From Phytobacter massiliensis JC163 (lineage in GTDB: Bacteria > Pseudomonadota > Gammaproteobacteria > Enterobacterales > Enterobacteriaceae): a stretch of 32,216 nt of DNA. The notes beneath the pieces are model-generated. The model ran no database searches, was not told the DNA's origin, and saw only the letters and a list, made by a program, of their open reading frames with translations. Below are positions 8,906-16,710 of this stretch, in pieces. Location: positions 340,079 to 372,294 of the forward strand of contig NZ_HE578948.1 of assembly GCF_000321045.1 (NCBI RefSeq). The letters are read 5' to 3'. Position numbers and translations under genes: made by a program. The first letter of the stretch is position 1. Each line of letters starts with the position of its first letter.

Positions 8906-10096
8906 GTGGAAAAGTTTGACGCCATCGTGATCGGCGCCGGTGCGGCGGGCATGTTTTGCGCAGCGCAGGCGGGGCAAGCCGGGCAGCGCGTGTTATTGCT
9001 GGACAACGGGAAAAAGCCAGGCCGTAAGATCCTGATGTCCGGCGGCGGCCGCTGTAACTTCACCAATCTTTATGTCGAACCCGCGGCCTATCTCAGCCAG
9101 AACCCCCATTTTTGCAAATCTGCCCTTGCCCGCTATACGCAATGGGACTTTATCGACCTGGTGGGCAAATACGGCATCGCCTGGCATGAAAAAACGCTTG
9201 GCCAGCTTTTCTGCGACGATTCGGCAGAGCAGATCGTCAATATGCTGGTGGCCGAGTGTGAAAAAGGGCAGGTCGCGCTGCGGCTGCGCAGCGAGGTGCT
9301 AAGCGTTGCCCGGGACGATGACGGATATACGTTGCAGCTTAATGGCGCGACGGTTGCCGCGCCAAAACTGGTGATCGCCTCTGGCGGGCTGTCGATGCCT
9401 GGGCTGGGGGCGTCGCCGTTCGGCTATAAAGTGGCCGAGCAGTTTGGCCTTAAGGTGCTGCCGACGCGTGCGGGCCTGGTGCCCTTTACGCTGCATAAGC
9501 CCATGCTGGAACAGTTTCAGACCCTTTCCGGCGTCTCCGTCCCGTCGGTAATCACCGCCGAAAACGGCGTGGTGTTTAAAGAGAACTTGCTGTTTACCCA
9601 CCGCGGCCTTTCCGGGCCTGCGGTGTTGCAAATTTCCAGCTACTGGCAGCCCGGCGAGTTTGTCACCATTAACCTGCTGCCGGAGTGCGATCTGGACGCC
9701 TTCCTTAACGACCAGCGCCAGACGCACCCTAATCAAAGCCTGAAAAACACCCTGGCGATGCAGTTGCCAAAGCGGCTGGTGGAGTGCCTGCAGCTGCTGG
9801 GGCAAATTCCAGACGTCGCCCTTAAACAGCTCAACAGCCGCGAGCAGGCGACGCTGGTAGAGATGCTGACCCACTGGCGGGTGCAGCCAAACGGCACCGA
9901 AGGGTATCGTACGGCGGAAGTGACGCTGGGTGGGGTCGATACCCGGGAACTCTCATCGCGCACGATGGAAGCGCGCAACGTGCCGGGGCTCTATTTTATT
10001 GGTGAAGTGATGGATGTGACCGGCTGGCTGGGCGGCTATAACTTCCAGTGGGCCTGGTCGAGCGCCTGGGCCTGCGCGCAGGCGCTGGCGGAGTAA
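8906..10096 (+). CDS. yhiN: YhiN/HI0933-family flavoprotein oxidoreductase
   Basis: A 396-residue predicted FAD-dependent oxidoreductase of the HI0933 family. The dinucleotide motif GAGAAGMFCA begins at residue 10, and the family signature RKILMSGGGRCNFTN at about 41. The C-terminal FAD block GLYFIGEVMDVTGWLGGYNFQWAWSSAWACAQ is intact. Translation most likely begins at the GTG at 8906, which gives MEKFDAIVIG and is preceded by a GAGGGGG ribosome site. The biochemical role of the family is not well defined. It marks the left edge of the accessory region: its stop is 5 bp from the convergent toxin gene. Confidence 0.95.
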   Translation: MEKFDAIVIGAGAAGMFCAAQAGQAGQRVLLLDNGKKPGRKILMSGGGRCNFTNLYVEPAAYLSQNPHFCKSALARYTQWDFIDLVGKYGIAWHEKTLGQLFCDDSAEQIVNMLVAECEKGQVALRLRSEVLSVARDDDGYTLQLNGATVAAPKLVIASGGLSMPGLGASPFGYKVAEQFGLKVLPTRAGLVPFTLHKPMLEQFQTLSGVSVPSVITAENGVVFKENLLFTHRGLSGPAVLQISSYWQPGEFVTINLLPECDLDAFLNDQRQTHPNQSLKNTLAMQLPKRLVECLQLLGQIPDVALKQLNSREQATLVEMLTHWRVQPNGTEGYRTAEVTLGGVDTRELSSRTMEARNVPGLYFIGEVMDVTGWLGGYNFQWAWSSAWACAQALAE

Positions 10097-10101
10097 AATC
10101 G

Positions 10102-10635
10102 TCAGGCGGCAAGGATATGTTGGATCCCAAGGAACATAGGGACCGCGCCAAACGCATTGGGTGGTTCGTTGAGTTCAACAAACCCCAGCCGGGCATAAAA
10201 CCCGATGGCCTCAGGGGCTGCGTCAAGATAAACACCTTTTATCGGTAGTACCTGATGAATCGCCTTAACCTGCTGAAAAAACTCGCACAGCAAATCGAGA
10301 CCGTAGCCTTGCTTCTGCCCTTTTGCGGCAATTCCCAGCATGACAAGCCTGATAACGCCGATTTCGCCCGGAAGCGAGCCCAGAATAATGCCAGACAGCT
10401 TTTCTTTTGCCAGGGCGTAAGCCGTATAGGTGCATACGCCTAGCAGCTCTCCAGACGCGCTGTCTATCAAAATTCTGGCGGTGCAGTTACCGTCCCGCAC
10501 GTTTTTTTTAAGCGAATCCTGGACGAACTTATTGATTACCGGATTACCGCAATCGAATTTTTTTTGCCCCGGATACTGGATATCAGCCTGGTAAGCGCAC
10601 AGCATTACCCCACATTCCTTATGCTTTTCTTCCAT
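10102..10635 (-). CDS. GNAT-family acetyltransferase toxin (TacT-like)
   Basis: A 177-residue GNAT acetyltransferase. In the DUF1778-GNAT toxin-antitoxin family such enzymes acetylate the amino group of charged tRNA and block translation. The acetyl-CoA pyrophosphate-binding motif Q-K-Q-G-Y-G is at 107-112, followed by GLDLLCEFF. The C-terminal AIGFYARLGF holds Tyr147, the position of the catalytic tyrosine in TacT. The start overlaps the antitoxin gene by 17 bp, typical of coupled pairs. An internal Met11 (10605) is a possible alternative start and would remove a short leader not typical of the family. The toxin looks intact. Confidence 0.9.
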   Translation of the reverse strand: MEEKHKECGVMLCAYQADIQYPGQKKFDCGNPVINKFVQDSLKKNVRDGNCTARILIDSASGELLGVCTYTAYALAKEKLSGIILGSLPGEIGVIRLVMLGIAAKGQKQGYGLDLLCEFFQQVKAIHQVLPIKGVYLDAAPEAIGFYARLGFVELNEPPNAFGAVPMFLGIQHILAA

Positions 10636-10924
10636 CTTTATTTCTCTGCATTAATGCCTGTAATGCCAGTGTCGGCGCTGCAGGTTCGGCAATCAGCGCA
10701 TTAACCTCTTTCCAGCTTTGTTCCGAGAGCTGACGACGACGTTGGTTATCAAGGACATTTTCGGCACGTTCCAGGGCTGCGCTCAGAATAAAGGCGCTTA
10801 AATCCAGCCCGGCCGCTGATGCGGCCTCGCGCAGCACCTCTTTCAGTTCTGCGCTGGTCTTAATTTCAACCCGTGCATTTTTAACGCTTTTCATTTCGGA
10901 AGAGAGCGCCATGGTTTTGCCCAT
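10619..10924 (-). CDS. DUF1778 ribbon-helix-helix antitoxin (TacA-like)
   Basis: A 101-residue antitoxin. The N-terminal ribbon-helix-helix lies at about 17-57 (ARVEIKTSAELKEVLREAA, then LDLSAFILSAALERAENVL). The C-terminal tail (residues 58-101) would wrap the partner acetyltransferase. The ATG at 10924 has an AAGGTGA ribosome site. Met5 is an alternative start. It is the first gene of the pair and should bind the palindromes at its own promoter as autorepressor, as known for this family. Confidence 0.9.
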   Translation of the reverse strand: MGKTMALSSEMKSVKNARVEIKTSAELKEVLREAASAAGLDLSAFILSAALERAENVLDNQRRRQLSEQSWKEVNALIAEPAAPTLALQALMQRNKDGRKA

Positions 10925-10959
10925 ATTTCTTCACCTTAGCAGTGTTACTCATTGTTATA

Positions 10960-11028
10960 CGGCTAATAGCCGGTTGCTACTATAACCGCACTTGCATTCC
11001 CCGTCAAAGCGTACGGCTATTAGCCGTA
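10960..11028 (-). promoter_or_regulatory. Toxin-antitoxin promoter between two matching palindromes
   Basis: Minus-strand -35 TTGACG (11002-11007) and -10 TATAGT (10979-10984) with an exact 17-bp spacer. The promoter is flanked by two copies of one palindrome: CGGCTAATAGCCG (10960-10972), covering the expected start site, and TACGGCTATTAGCCGTA (11012-11028), just upstream of the -35. Their centres are 54 bp apart, about five helical turns. They are the likely autoregulatory sites of the antitoxin. The upstream copy is also 73 bp before the rightward ParD-like gene and could coregulate it. Confidence 0.85.
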
Positions 11029-11101
11029 TTTATTTTTTAATTCTTCTGGCAACCGTTTTAGACTATTATACATTCCATATATAAATCGTATAAGGTGAGT
11101 T

Positions 11102-11353
11102 ATGGGTATCGTCAAAATCTCCGACCTGATGCATGAGAATCTGCGCCTGGCCAGCACTGCCCTGAGCCGCTCCATCAACGCTCAGGCGGAACACTGGCTG
11201 AAGGTAGGAATGCTCTGTGAGCTGTATCCGCATTTAACGCACCATGAGCTGTCCCGGCTGCTGATTCAGGCGGAGCTGCAGGGCGGAGTCGATATCCATA
11301 CCCTGGTCGGGGGCGAACCGCGTGCGTTAACCACGGAGCATGAGAGCAGATGA
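11102..11353 (+). CDS. ParD-like antitoxin-family protein
   Basis: An 83-residue protein resembling the ParD-like family (PF11903/DUF3423 type). The MGIVKISDLMHENLRLASTALSRSINAQAEHWLKVGM segment reads as a ribbon-helix-helix with the usual Ser-Arg-Ser-Ile-Asn-Ala-Gln-Ala-Glu-His pattern. The ATG at 11102 is preceded by AAGGTGA. Its stop overlaps the start of the methionine aminopeptidase gene (ATGA), so the two are translationally coupled. No ParE-type toxin lies next to it; the partner is the aminopeptidase. Whether it works as an antitoxin or as a regulator is not known. Confidence 0.8.
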   Translation: MGIVKISDLMHENLRLASTALSRSINAQAEHWLKVGMLCELYPHLTHHELSRLLIQAELQGGVDIHTLVGGEPRALTTEHESR

Positions 11354-12135
11354 GCAATATCAAAATACATTCCCAGGAAGAGATTGAACTGGCGCGCGCC
11401 GCAGGCCACGCCGCCGCGCGCGTGCTGGAGATGATTAAGCCCCACGTGCAGGCGGGCATCACCACGGCCGAACTCGACGATCTTTGCCATGACTTTATTC
11501 GCAATGAGTTAAAGGTGATACCGGCGAACATTGGCTACCACGGCTATACCCGCACCACCTGTACCTCAGTCAACCATGTGGTGTGCCACGGCATTCCCTC
11601 CGACAAGCGCCTGAAAAACGGCGATATCGTGAATATCGACGTGGCGATCATTAAAGATGGCTGGTACGGCGACACCAGCCGTATGTACTTCGTGGGCGAG
11701 CCTTCGGTACGGGCGAAACGGCTGGTGGATGTAACTTATGCATCGATGGTGGCGGGCATCAAAGTGGTGCGCCCTGGCGCAACGCTCGGCGATATTGGCG
11801 CGGCCATTCAGCAGGTTGCGGAGTCGGCAGGCTTTTCGGTGGTGCGGGAGTATTGCGGGCACGGCGTGGGGCAGGAGTACCATGCGGAGCCGCAAATTCT
11901 TCACTACGGCACGCCAGGCACCGGCCTTAAGCTGAAAGAAGGGATGATTTTCACCATTGAACCGATGATCAACGCCGGTAAAGCTGGCACCAGCGTGCTT
12001 TCCGACGGCTGGACGGTGGTGACGAAGGATCGCTCCCTTTCCGCCCAGTGGGAGCATATGGTGGCGGTAACCCGTACCGGTTATGACCTGTTAACGCCGT
12101 GGCCGGACGGCGTGGCGGAGTATCCGGCGGTCTGA
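11350..12135 (+). CDS. map: Type I methionine aminopeptidase, second copy
   Basis: A 261-residue metalloprotease that removes the initiator Met from nascent proteins. The active-site set of E. coli Map is present: His80, Asp97 (NIDVAII), Asp108 (GDTSR), His171 (CGHGVGQ), Glu204 (IEPM) and Glu235 (QWEHM), so it should be active. The essential map of enteric bacteria normally lies next to rpsB, so this is probably an accessory paralogue. It overlaps the ParD-like gene by 4 bp. It lacks the N-terminal zinc-finger extension of eukaryotic-type enzymes. Convergent with the broken adhE-like gene. Confidence 0.93.
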   Translation: MSNIKIHSQEEIELARAAGHAAARVLEMIKPHVQAGITTAELDDLCHDFIRNELKVIPANIGYHGYTRTTCTSVNHVVCHGIPSDKRLKNGDIVNIDVAIIKDGWYGDTSRMYFVGEPSVRAKRLVDVTYASMVAGIKVVRPGATLGDIGAAIQQVAESAGFSVVREYCGHGVGQEYHAEPQILHYGTPGTGLKLKEGMIFTIEPMINAGKAGTSVLSDGWTVVTKDRSLSAQWEHMVAVTRTGYDLLTPWPDGVAEYPAV

Positions 12136-12154
12136 TCGGTTACAGAAGTGAATG

Positions 12155-12174
12155 GCGGCTCATCCCTGAGCCGC
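12155..12174. terminator. Hairpin between convergent map copy and adhE-like gene
   Basis: Perfect 8-bp arms GCGGCTCA (12155-12162) and TGAGCCGC (12167-12174) around TCCC. Outer bases AGAAGT and ACTTCT extend the pairing discontinuously. It lies in the 45 bp between the stop codons. T tracts are weak, so termination is probable but not certain. Confidence 0.55.
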
Positions 12175-12180
12175 AGTCCG

Positions 12181-13443
12181 TTACTTCTCTTCGAAAATGC
12201 GACCGTAGAAGGTATCCAGCAGGATCTGGCGGATTTCGCTAATCAGCGGATAACGCGGGTTCGCGCTGGTGCACTGGTCGTCGAACGCATCGTTGGCGAG
12301 CTTATCCACCGCGGCCAGGAAGTCGGTCTCCTGTACGCCCGCTTCGCGGATGGACTTCGGAATACCCAGCTCCGCTTTCAGGCTCTCCAGCCACATCAGC
12401 AGCTTGCCAATCTTCGCGCCGGTGCTCTCTTTCCCCGTCGTCAGGCCGAGATGATCGGCGATTTCCGCATACCGGCAGCGGGCTTTTGGCCTGTCGTACT
12501 GGCTGAACGCGGTCTGCTTGGTGGGGTTGTCATTGGCGTTATAGCGAATCACGTTAGTAATAAGCAGCGCATTCGCCAGCCCGTGCGGAATGTGGAACTG
12601 TGAACCCAGCTTATGCGCCATCGAGTGGCAGACGCCGAGGAAAGCGTTGGCGAAAGCGATCCCGGCTATGGTCGCCGCGCTGTGCACTCGCTCGCGGGCC
12701 TGGGGGTTTTTCGCCCCTTCGTGGTACGACGCGGGCAGGTTCTCTTTCAGCAGTTTCAGCGCCTGCAACGCCTGACCGTCTGAAAACTCTGACGCCAGCA
12801 CCGATACATAGGCTTCCAGCGCGTGGGTTACCGCGTCCAGGCCGCCGAATGCGCACAGCGATTTCGGCATCGCCATCACCAGGTTAGCATCGACAATCGC
12901 CATATCCGGCGTCAGGGCGTAATCGGCCAGCGGATATTTCTGCCCGGTGGCATCGTCGGTCACCACGGCAAACGGCGTCACTTCGGAACCGGTGCCGGAG
13001 GTGGTCGTCACCGCAATCAGCTTCGCTTTGCCGCCCATTTTCGGGAAAGCATAAATGCGCTTGCGAATATCCATAAAGCGCAGCGCCAGCTCCTCAAAAT
13101 GGGTTTCCGGGTGCTCGTACATTACCCACATAATTTTCGCCGCATCCATCGGCGAACCGCCGCCCAGCGCGACGATCACATCCGGTTTAAAGGCGTTCAT
13201 CAACTGCGCCCCTTTGCGCACCACGCTCAGGGTCGGGTCGGCTTCCACCTCAAAGAACACTTCGGTTTCAACGCCGGCGGCTTTCATGACGGCGGTGATC
13301 TGGTCGGCGTAGCCGTTATTGAACAGAAAGCGGTCGGTGACGACGATGGCGCGTTTGCAGCCATCGGCAATCACTTCATCCAGCGCGATGGGCAGGGCAC
13401 CGCGGCGGAAGTAGATGGATTTGGGGAGTTTATGCCACAACAT
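12181..13443 (-). CDS. AdhE-like C-terminal part: iron-dependent alcohol dehydrogenase
   Basis: A 420-residue frame covering the alcohol dehydrogenase half of AdhE. Its Met1 corresponds to E. coli AdhE Met451 (NMLWHKLPKS). The NAD motif GGGSPMD is at 94-100. Iron ligands Asp203, His207, His273 and His287 correspond exactly to Asp653, His657, His723 and His737 of E. coli AdhE. It overlaps the upstream frame by 73 bp; only a weak GAG-like ribosome site precedes the ATG, so separate translation would depend on reinitiation or frameshifting. If made, it could act as a stand-alone group III alcohol dehydrogenase. Confidence 0.8.
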   Translation of the reverse strand: MLWHKLPKSIYFRRGALPIALDEVIADGCKRAIVVTDRFLFNNGYADQITAVMKAAGVETEVFFEVEADPTLSVVRKGAQLMNAFKPDVIVALGGGSPMDAAKIMWVMYEHPETHFEELALRFMDIRKRIYAFPKMGGKAKLIAVTTTSGTGSEVTPFAVVTDDATGQKYPLADYALTPDMAIVDANLVMAMPKSLCAFGGLDAVTHALEAYVSVLASEFSDGQALQALKLLKENLPASYHEGAKNPQARERVHSAATIAGIAFANAFLGVCHSMAHKLGSQFHIPHGLANALLITNVIRYNANDNPTKQTAFSQYDRPKARCRYAEIADHLGLTTGKESTGAKIGKLLMWLESLKAELGIPKSIREAGVQETDFLAAVDKLANDAFDDQCTSANPRYPLISEIRQILLDTFYGRIFEEK

Positions 13444-14792
13444 ATTCTCAGCTCGTCTGGCGACGGTTTTTTGTTGATCAGGTGCTTCGGCCCGACGTTC
13501 TCGGAGATGGAATTTCCACCCCAGGAGCCGCAGCCGAGCGTCAGAGACGGCGCAAGTTTGAAGTTATACAGATCGCCAATGCCGCCGTGAGAGGTTGGCG
13601 TGTTGATAAGAATGCGCGCCGTTTTCATTCGCTCGCCGAAGCAGGCAATGCGCTGCGGTTGATTATCCTGATCGGTATAGAGGCATGAGGTGTGCCCGAT
13701 GCCGCCCATCGCCACCAGTTTTTCCGCTTTATCAACCGCATCGGTGAAATCTTTGGCGCGGTACATGGCGAGGGTGGGGGAGAGCTTCTCATGGGCAAAG
13801 GGTTCGCTGTTATCCACGTTGTTTACTTCGCCTATAAGGATTTTTGTCGTCGCAGGCACGTTAATGCCCGCCATTTCAGCAATTTTGACCGCGGGTTGGC
13901 CGACGATGGCCGCATTCAGCGCCCCGTTCTTAAGCAGGATGGCCGAAACTGCCTGCAACTCTTTGCCGCGCAGCAGGTAGCCGCCGTGGGTGGCAAAGCG
14001 CTCGCGCACCGCTTCATAAACCTCGTCTACTACCACCACCGACTGCTCGGAGGCGCAGATGACGCCGTTATCGAAGGTTTTTGACATCAGAATAGAGGCT
14101 ACGGCGCGTTTGATATCGGCGGTTTCGTCAATCACCACCGGGGTGTTGCCCGCGCCAACGCCAATGGCCGGTTTGCCGGAGCTGTAGGCCGCTTTCACCA
14201 TCCCTGGCCCGCCGGTGGCAAGTATCAGATTGACGTCGGGGTGGTGCATCAACTGGTTAGAGAGCTCAACAGAAGGCTCGTCGATCCAGCCAATGATGTC
14301 TTTCGGCGCGCCGGCGGCAATCGCCGCCTGCAGCACAATATCCGCCGCCCGGTTAGTGGCATTTTTCGCGCGGGGATGCGGGGAGAAGATAATGCCGTTA
14401 CGGGTTTTCAGGCTGATAAGCGCCTTAAATATCGCCGTAGAGGTGGGGTTAGTAGTGGGGACAATCCCGCAAATAATACCGATGGGTTCGGCGATGGTCA
14501 GGGTGCCGAAGGCGTCATCTTCCTCCAGCACGCCGCAGGTCTTCTCATCCTTATAGGCGTTATAGATGTATTCGGACGCAAAATGATTTTTGATCACTTT
14601 ATCTTCCACGATGCCCATCCCGGACTCTTCCACTGCCATTCTGGCGAGGGGAATACGGGCATCGGCGGCGGCCAGCGCGGCGGCGCGGAAAATCTTATCG
14701 ACCTGTTGCTGGCTGAATGTAGCGTAGTGTTGTTGAGCTTTTTTAACGCGTTCTACAAGCGCGTTGAGTGAATCTGCTGGTTTACTGGACAT
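13371..14792 (-). CDS. AdhE-like N-terminal part: CoA-acylating aldehyde dehydrogenase
   Basis: A 473-residue frame covering the aldehyde dehydrogenase half of AdhE (aldehyde + CoA + NAD to acyl-CoA). The catalytic Cys246 lies in NGVICASEQS, the same number as E. coli AdhE. The cofactor-loop motif VPTTNPTSTAIFK lies near 111-123 and ILATGGPGMVKAAYSSGKPAIGVG near 190-213. Residues 443-473 are out-of-frame read-through after the A6 tract and match nothing in AdhE. A terminator separates it from the transketolase genes upstream, 60 bp away. GAGG provides a ribosome site before the ATG at 14792. On its own it could still fold as an aldehyde dehydrogenase. Confidence 0.85.
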   Translation of the reverse strand: MSSKPADSLNALVERVKKAQQHYATFSQQQVDKIFRAAALAAADARIPLARMAVEESGMGIVEDKVIKNHFASEYIYNAYKDEKTCGVLEEDDAFGTLTIAEPIGIICGIVPTTNPTSTAIFKALISLKTRNGIIFSPHPRAKNATNRAADIVLQAAIAAGAPKDIIGWIDEPSVELSNQLMHHPDVNLILATGGPGMVKAAYSSGKPAIGVGAGNTPVVIDETADIKRAVASILMSKTFDNGVICASEQSVVVVDEVYEAVRERFATHGGYLLRGKELQAVSAILLKNGALNAAIVGQPAVKIAEMAGINVPATTKILIGEVNNVDNSEPFAHEKLSPTLAMYRAKDFTDAVDKAEKLVAMGGIGHTSCLYTDQDNQPQRIACFGERMKTARILINTPTSHGGIGDLYNFKLAPSLTLGCGSWGGNSISENVGPKHLINKKPSPDELRICCGINSPNPSTSAAVPCPSRWMK

Positions 14793-14821
14793 GACGGCCT
14801 CAAAAGCAACTTACCTGTCAG

Positions 14822-14847
14822 AAAAAGCGCCGCCGTATTGGCGGCGC
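14822..14847 (-). terminator. Rho-independent terminator after the transketolase C gene
   Basis: On the minus strand a stem of perfect 8-bp arms (GCGCCGCC at 14827-14834 pairs with GGCGGCGC at 14840-14847) with a 5-base loop is followed by TTTTTC (14822-14826). It lies 5 bp past the transketolase C stop and 30 bp before the adhE-like start. The dehydrogenase therefore depends on read-through or its own promoter. Confidence 0.85.
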
Positions 14848-14852
14848 GAAGA

Positions 14853-15854
14853 TTACTTAAGACGGTTTTTAATTTTTTCTACCATGGCGGTAGTGGAGAT
14901 ACCGTAACGATCGTGCAGGGTCGGCAGCGCGCCCGCATGCAGGAATTCATCCGGCAGCGAGACCACATCGAACTCGCAGCTTACCCCTTTGCGCATCAGC
15001 AGCGCGGCGACCGCTTCGCTCAGGCCGCCCACGCAGGTATGGTTCTCTGCGGTGACCACCAGACGACCCGGTTTCGCCGCCTGCGCCAGAATGGTCTGCT
15101 CATCCAGCGGCTTGATGGTCGGCACGTGCAGCACCGCCACGCTGACGTTGTCCTTACGCAGTTTTTCCGCCGCTTCCAGCGCGCGCATGGTCATCAGGCC
15201 GGAGGCGATAATCAGCACATCGTTGCCTTCTTCCAGCAGCTTCGCTTTGCCCAGCTCGAATTTGTAGTCGTATTTGTCCAGCACCAGCGGCACCTTGCCG
15301 CGCAGCAGACGCATATAGACCGGGCCGTTATGGTCGGCAATGGCCGGTACGGCCTGCTCAATTTCCAGCGCGTCGCAGGGATCGACGATGGTCAGCCCCG
15401 GCACGCCGCGCATAATCGCCAGATCTTCCGTCGCCTGGTGGCTCGGGCCGTAGCCGGTGGTCAGGCCCGGCAGGGCGGCGCAAATCTTCACGTTCAGGTG
15501 CTCTTCGGCAATGACCTGATGGATAAAATCATAGGCGCGACGGGTGGCGAAAACGGCGTAAGTGGTGACAAAGGGGGTAAAGCCCTCTTTCGCCATCCCG
15601 CCTGCCGCGCCCATCAGCAGCTGTTCGGCCATCCCCATCTGGAAGAAGCGTTGCGGGTGCGCCTGGGCAAAAATATGCAGATCGGTGTATTTCGACAGAT
15701 CGGCGGTCATACCGACGATCTCCGGGCGTTGCTCCGCCAGTTTCGCCAGCGCGTGGCCAAAAGGCGCGGAGACGGTCGCCTGACCTTCATCGGCGATAGA
15801 GGCGATCATGGCGGAGGTTTTTAAGCGGGTTTTGGTCTGAGTTGTCTGGCTCAT
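14853..15854 (-). CDS. Split transketolase, C-terminal subunit
   Basis: A 333-residue protein with the pyrimidine-binding and C-terminal domains of transketolase. The catalytic glutamate that activates thiamine diphosphate is Glu77 in FFQMGMAEQ. The motif GLTTGYGPSHQATEDLAIMRGVPGLTIVDP (130-159) is typical of two-subunit transketolases. The C-terminal domain starts at about 205 (EEGNDVLIIASGLMTMRALEAAE). The gene overlaps the N subunit at TAATG, so the two are translated in step. It transfers two-carbon units between sugar-like substrates; the true substrate is unknown. Housekeeping tktA is a single 660-residue chain, so this is a specialised enzyme. Confidence 0.92.
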   Translation of the reverse strand: MSQTTQTKTRLKTSAMIASIADEGQATVSAPFGHALAKLAEQRPEIVGMTADLSKYTDLHIFAQAHPQRFFQMGMAEQLLMGAAGGMAKEGFTPFVTTYAVFATRRAYDFIHQVIAEEHLNVKICAALPGLTTGYGPSHQATEDLAIMRGVPGLTIVDPCDALEIEQAVPAIADHNGPVYMRLLRGKVPLVLDKYDYKFELGKAKLLEEGNDVLIIASGLMTMRALEAAEKLRKDNVSVAVLHVPTIKPLDEQTILAQAAKPGRLVVTAENHTCVGGLSEAVAALLMRKGVSCEFDVVSLPDEFLHAGALPTLHDRYGISTTAMVEKIKNRLK

Positions 15855-16699
15855 TACAGCACTCCTTCCGGTTTATTGGCATCCAGCACGGCGATCGCTT
15901 TCTGCCATTCATCGGCGTCGACGCGGATAAAGTGGTTCTTGTCACGGGTTTCCAGGAAGGGCACGCCTTTACCCATCAGCGTGTCGCAGAGGATCACCCG
16001 CGGCTGGTTTTCCGGCCAGCTTTTGGCATTTTCAAACGCTTTAATAACGGCAGGCAGGTCGTTGCCGTCTACGCGCTGCACATACCAGCCGAACGACGCC
16101 CATTTCTCATGCAGCGGCTCGAAGCCAAGGATCTTGCGCGAGTCGCCGTCGGCCTGCTGTTTGTTCACGTCGACGATGTTGATAAGGTTGGTCAGCCCGT
16201 AGTGGGCGGCGGACATGGCCGCTTCCCAGGTTGAGCCCTCGTCCAGTTCGCCATCCGACATGGAGTTGATCACCAGCGCCGGGTTTTTCTTCTGGCGCAG
16301 GCCCAGCGCCATCCCCACCGCGATGCTCAGCCCCTGGCCCAGCGAGCCGCCGGAGATCTCCATCGCCGGGGTATAGGTGGCCATGCCGGACATCGGCAGG
16401 CGGCTGTCATCGGAACCGTATGTTTCCAGCTCCTCTTCCGGGATGATGCCGGCCTCCAGCAGCGCCGCGTAGTAGGCGATGGCATAATGGCCGTGCGACA
16501 GCAGGAAACGGTCGCGCTCCTCCCACTCCGGCTCCGCCGGGCGGAAGTTCATCATGTGCCCGAAAGCGGTGGCGAGCACATCGGCATAACCCAGCGCCTG
16601 GCCGATGTAGCCCTGGCCCTGTACTTCGCCCATACGCAGGGCGTAACGGCGGATGCGCCACGCGGCTGCCGCGACCTTTTGAACGTCTGCATTTGTCAT
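15854..16699 (-). CDS. Split transketolase, N-terminal (ThDP-binding) subunit
   Basis: A 281-residue protein matching the diphosphate-binding half of transketolase. SHGHYAIAYYAALLEAG starts at 68, SGGSLGQGLSIAVGMALG at 116, and the Mg/diphosphate motif SDGELDEGSTWEA at 148 with Asn179 (DVNKQQADG). The usual first Gly of GDGE is Ser148, and the common SKGH motif reads SHGH; both suggest a divergent, specialised clade. It lies 11 bp after the SDR stop, with GGGGA as ribosome site, and overlaps the C subunit by 1 bp. It must pair with the C subunit to form an active site. Confidence 0.92.
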   Translation of the reverse strand: MTNADVQKVAAAAWRIRRYALRMGEVQGQGYIGQALGYADVLATAFGHMMNFRPAEPEWEERDRFLLSHGHYAIAYYAALLEAGIIPEEELETYGSDDSRLPMSGMATYTPAMEISGGSLGQGLSIAVGMALGLRQKKNPALVINSMSDGELDEGSTWEAAMSAAHYGLTNLINIVDVNKQQADGDSRKILGFEPLHEKWASFGWYVQRVDGNDLPAVIKAFENAKSWPENQPRVILCDTLMGKGVPFLETRDKNHFIRVDADEWQKAIAVLDANKPEGVL

Positions 16700-16710
16700 G
16701 GTGTATCCCC

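Larger units (their letters stand above)
12181..14792 (-). pseudogene. adhE: adhE-type bifunctional alcohol/aldehyde dehydrogenase, frameshifted
   Basis: Read as one gene this would encode an 870-residue AdhE: an N-terminal CoA-acylating aldehyde dehydrogenase joined to a C-terminal iron alcohol dehydrogenase. The frame breaks in the linker. A run of six A (minus strand; T6 at 13467-13472) follows Asn440, and seven would restore LINKKTVA into RRAENMLWHKLPKS, exactly the AdhE linker. Both halves otherwise keep their catalytic residues and show no other damage, so the lesion is recent, phase-variable or a sequencing error. The Lys/Ala-rich tail of E. coli AdhE (about 20 residues) is absent. It is not in the usual adhE context, so it is probably a paralogue. 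Confidence 0.8.

Noticed and set aside
12181-14792. Two independent intact dehydrogenase genes rather than a broken adhE
   Set aside because: The junction reads exactly as AdhE if one A is added; the first frame ends with 31 residues matching nothing, and the second starts inside the AdhE linker with a poor ribosome site.
14838-15824. A 328-codon open frame on the plus strand, antisense to the transketolase C gene
   Set aside because: It mirrors a well-supported gene, its translation is rich in Arg/His/Gln as expected of a complement frame, and it has no recognisable domain.
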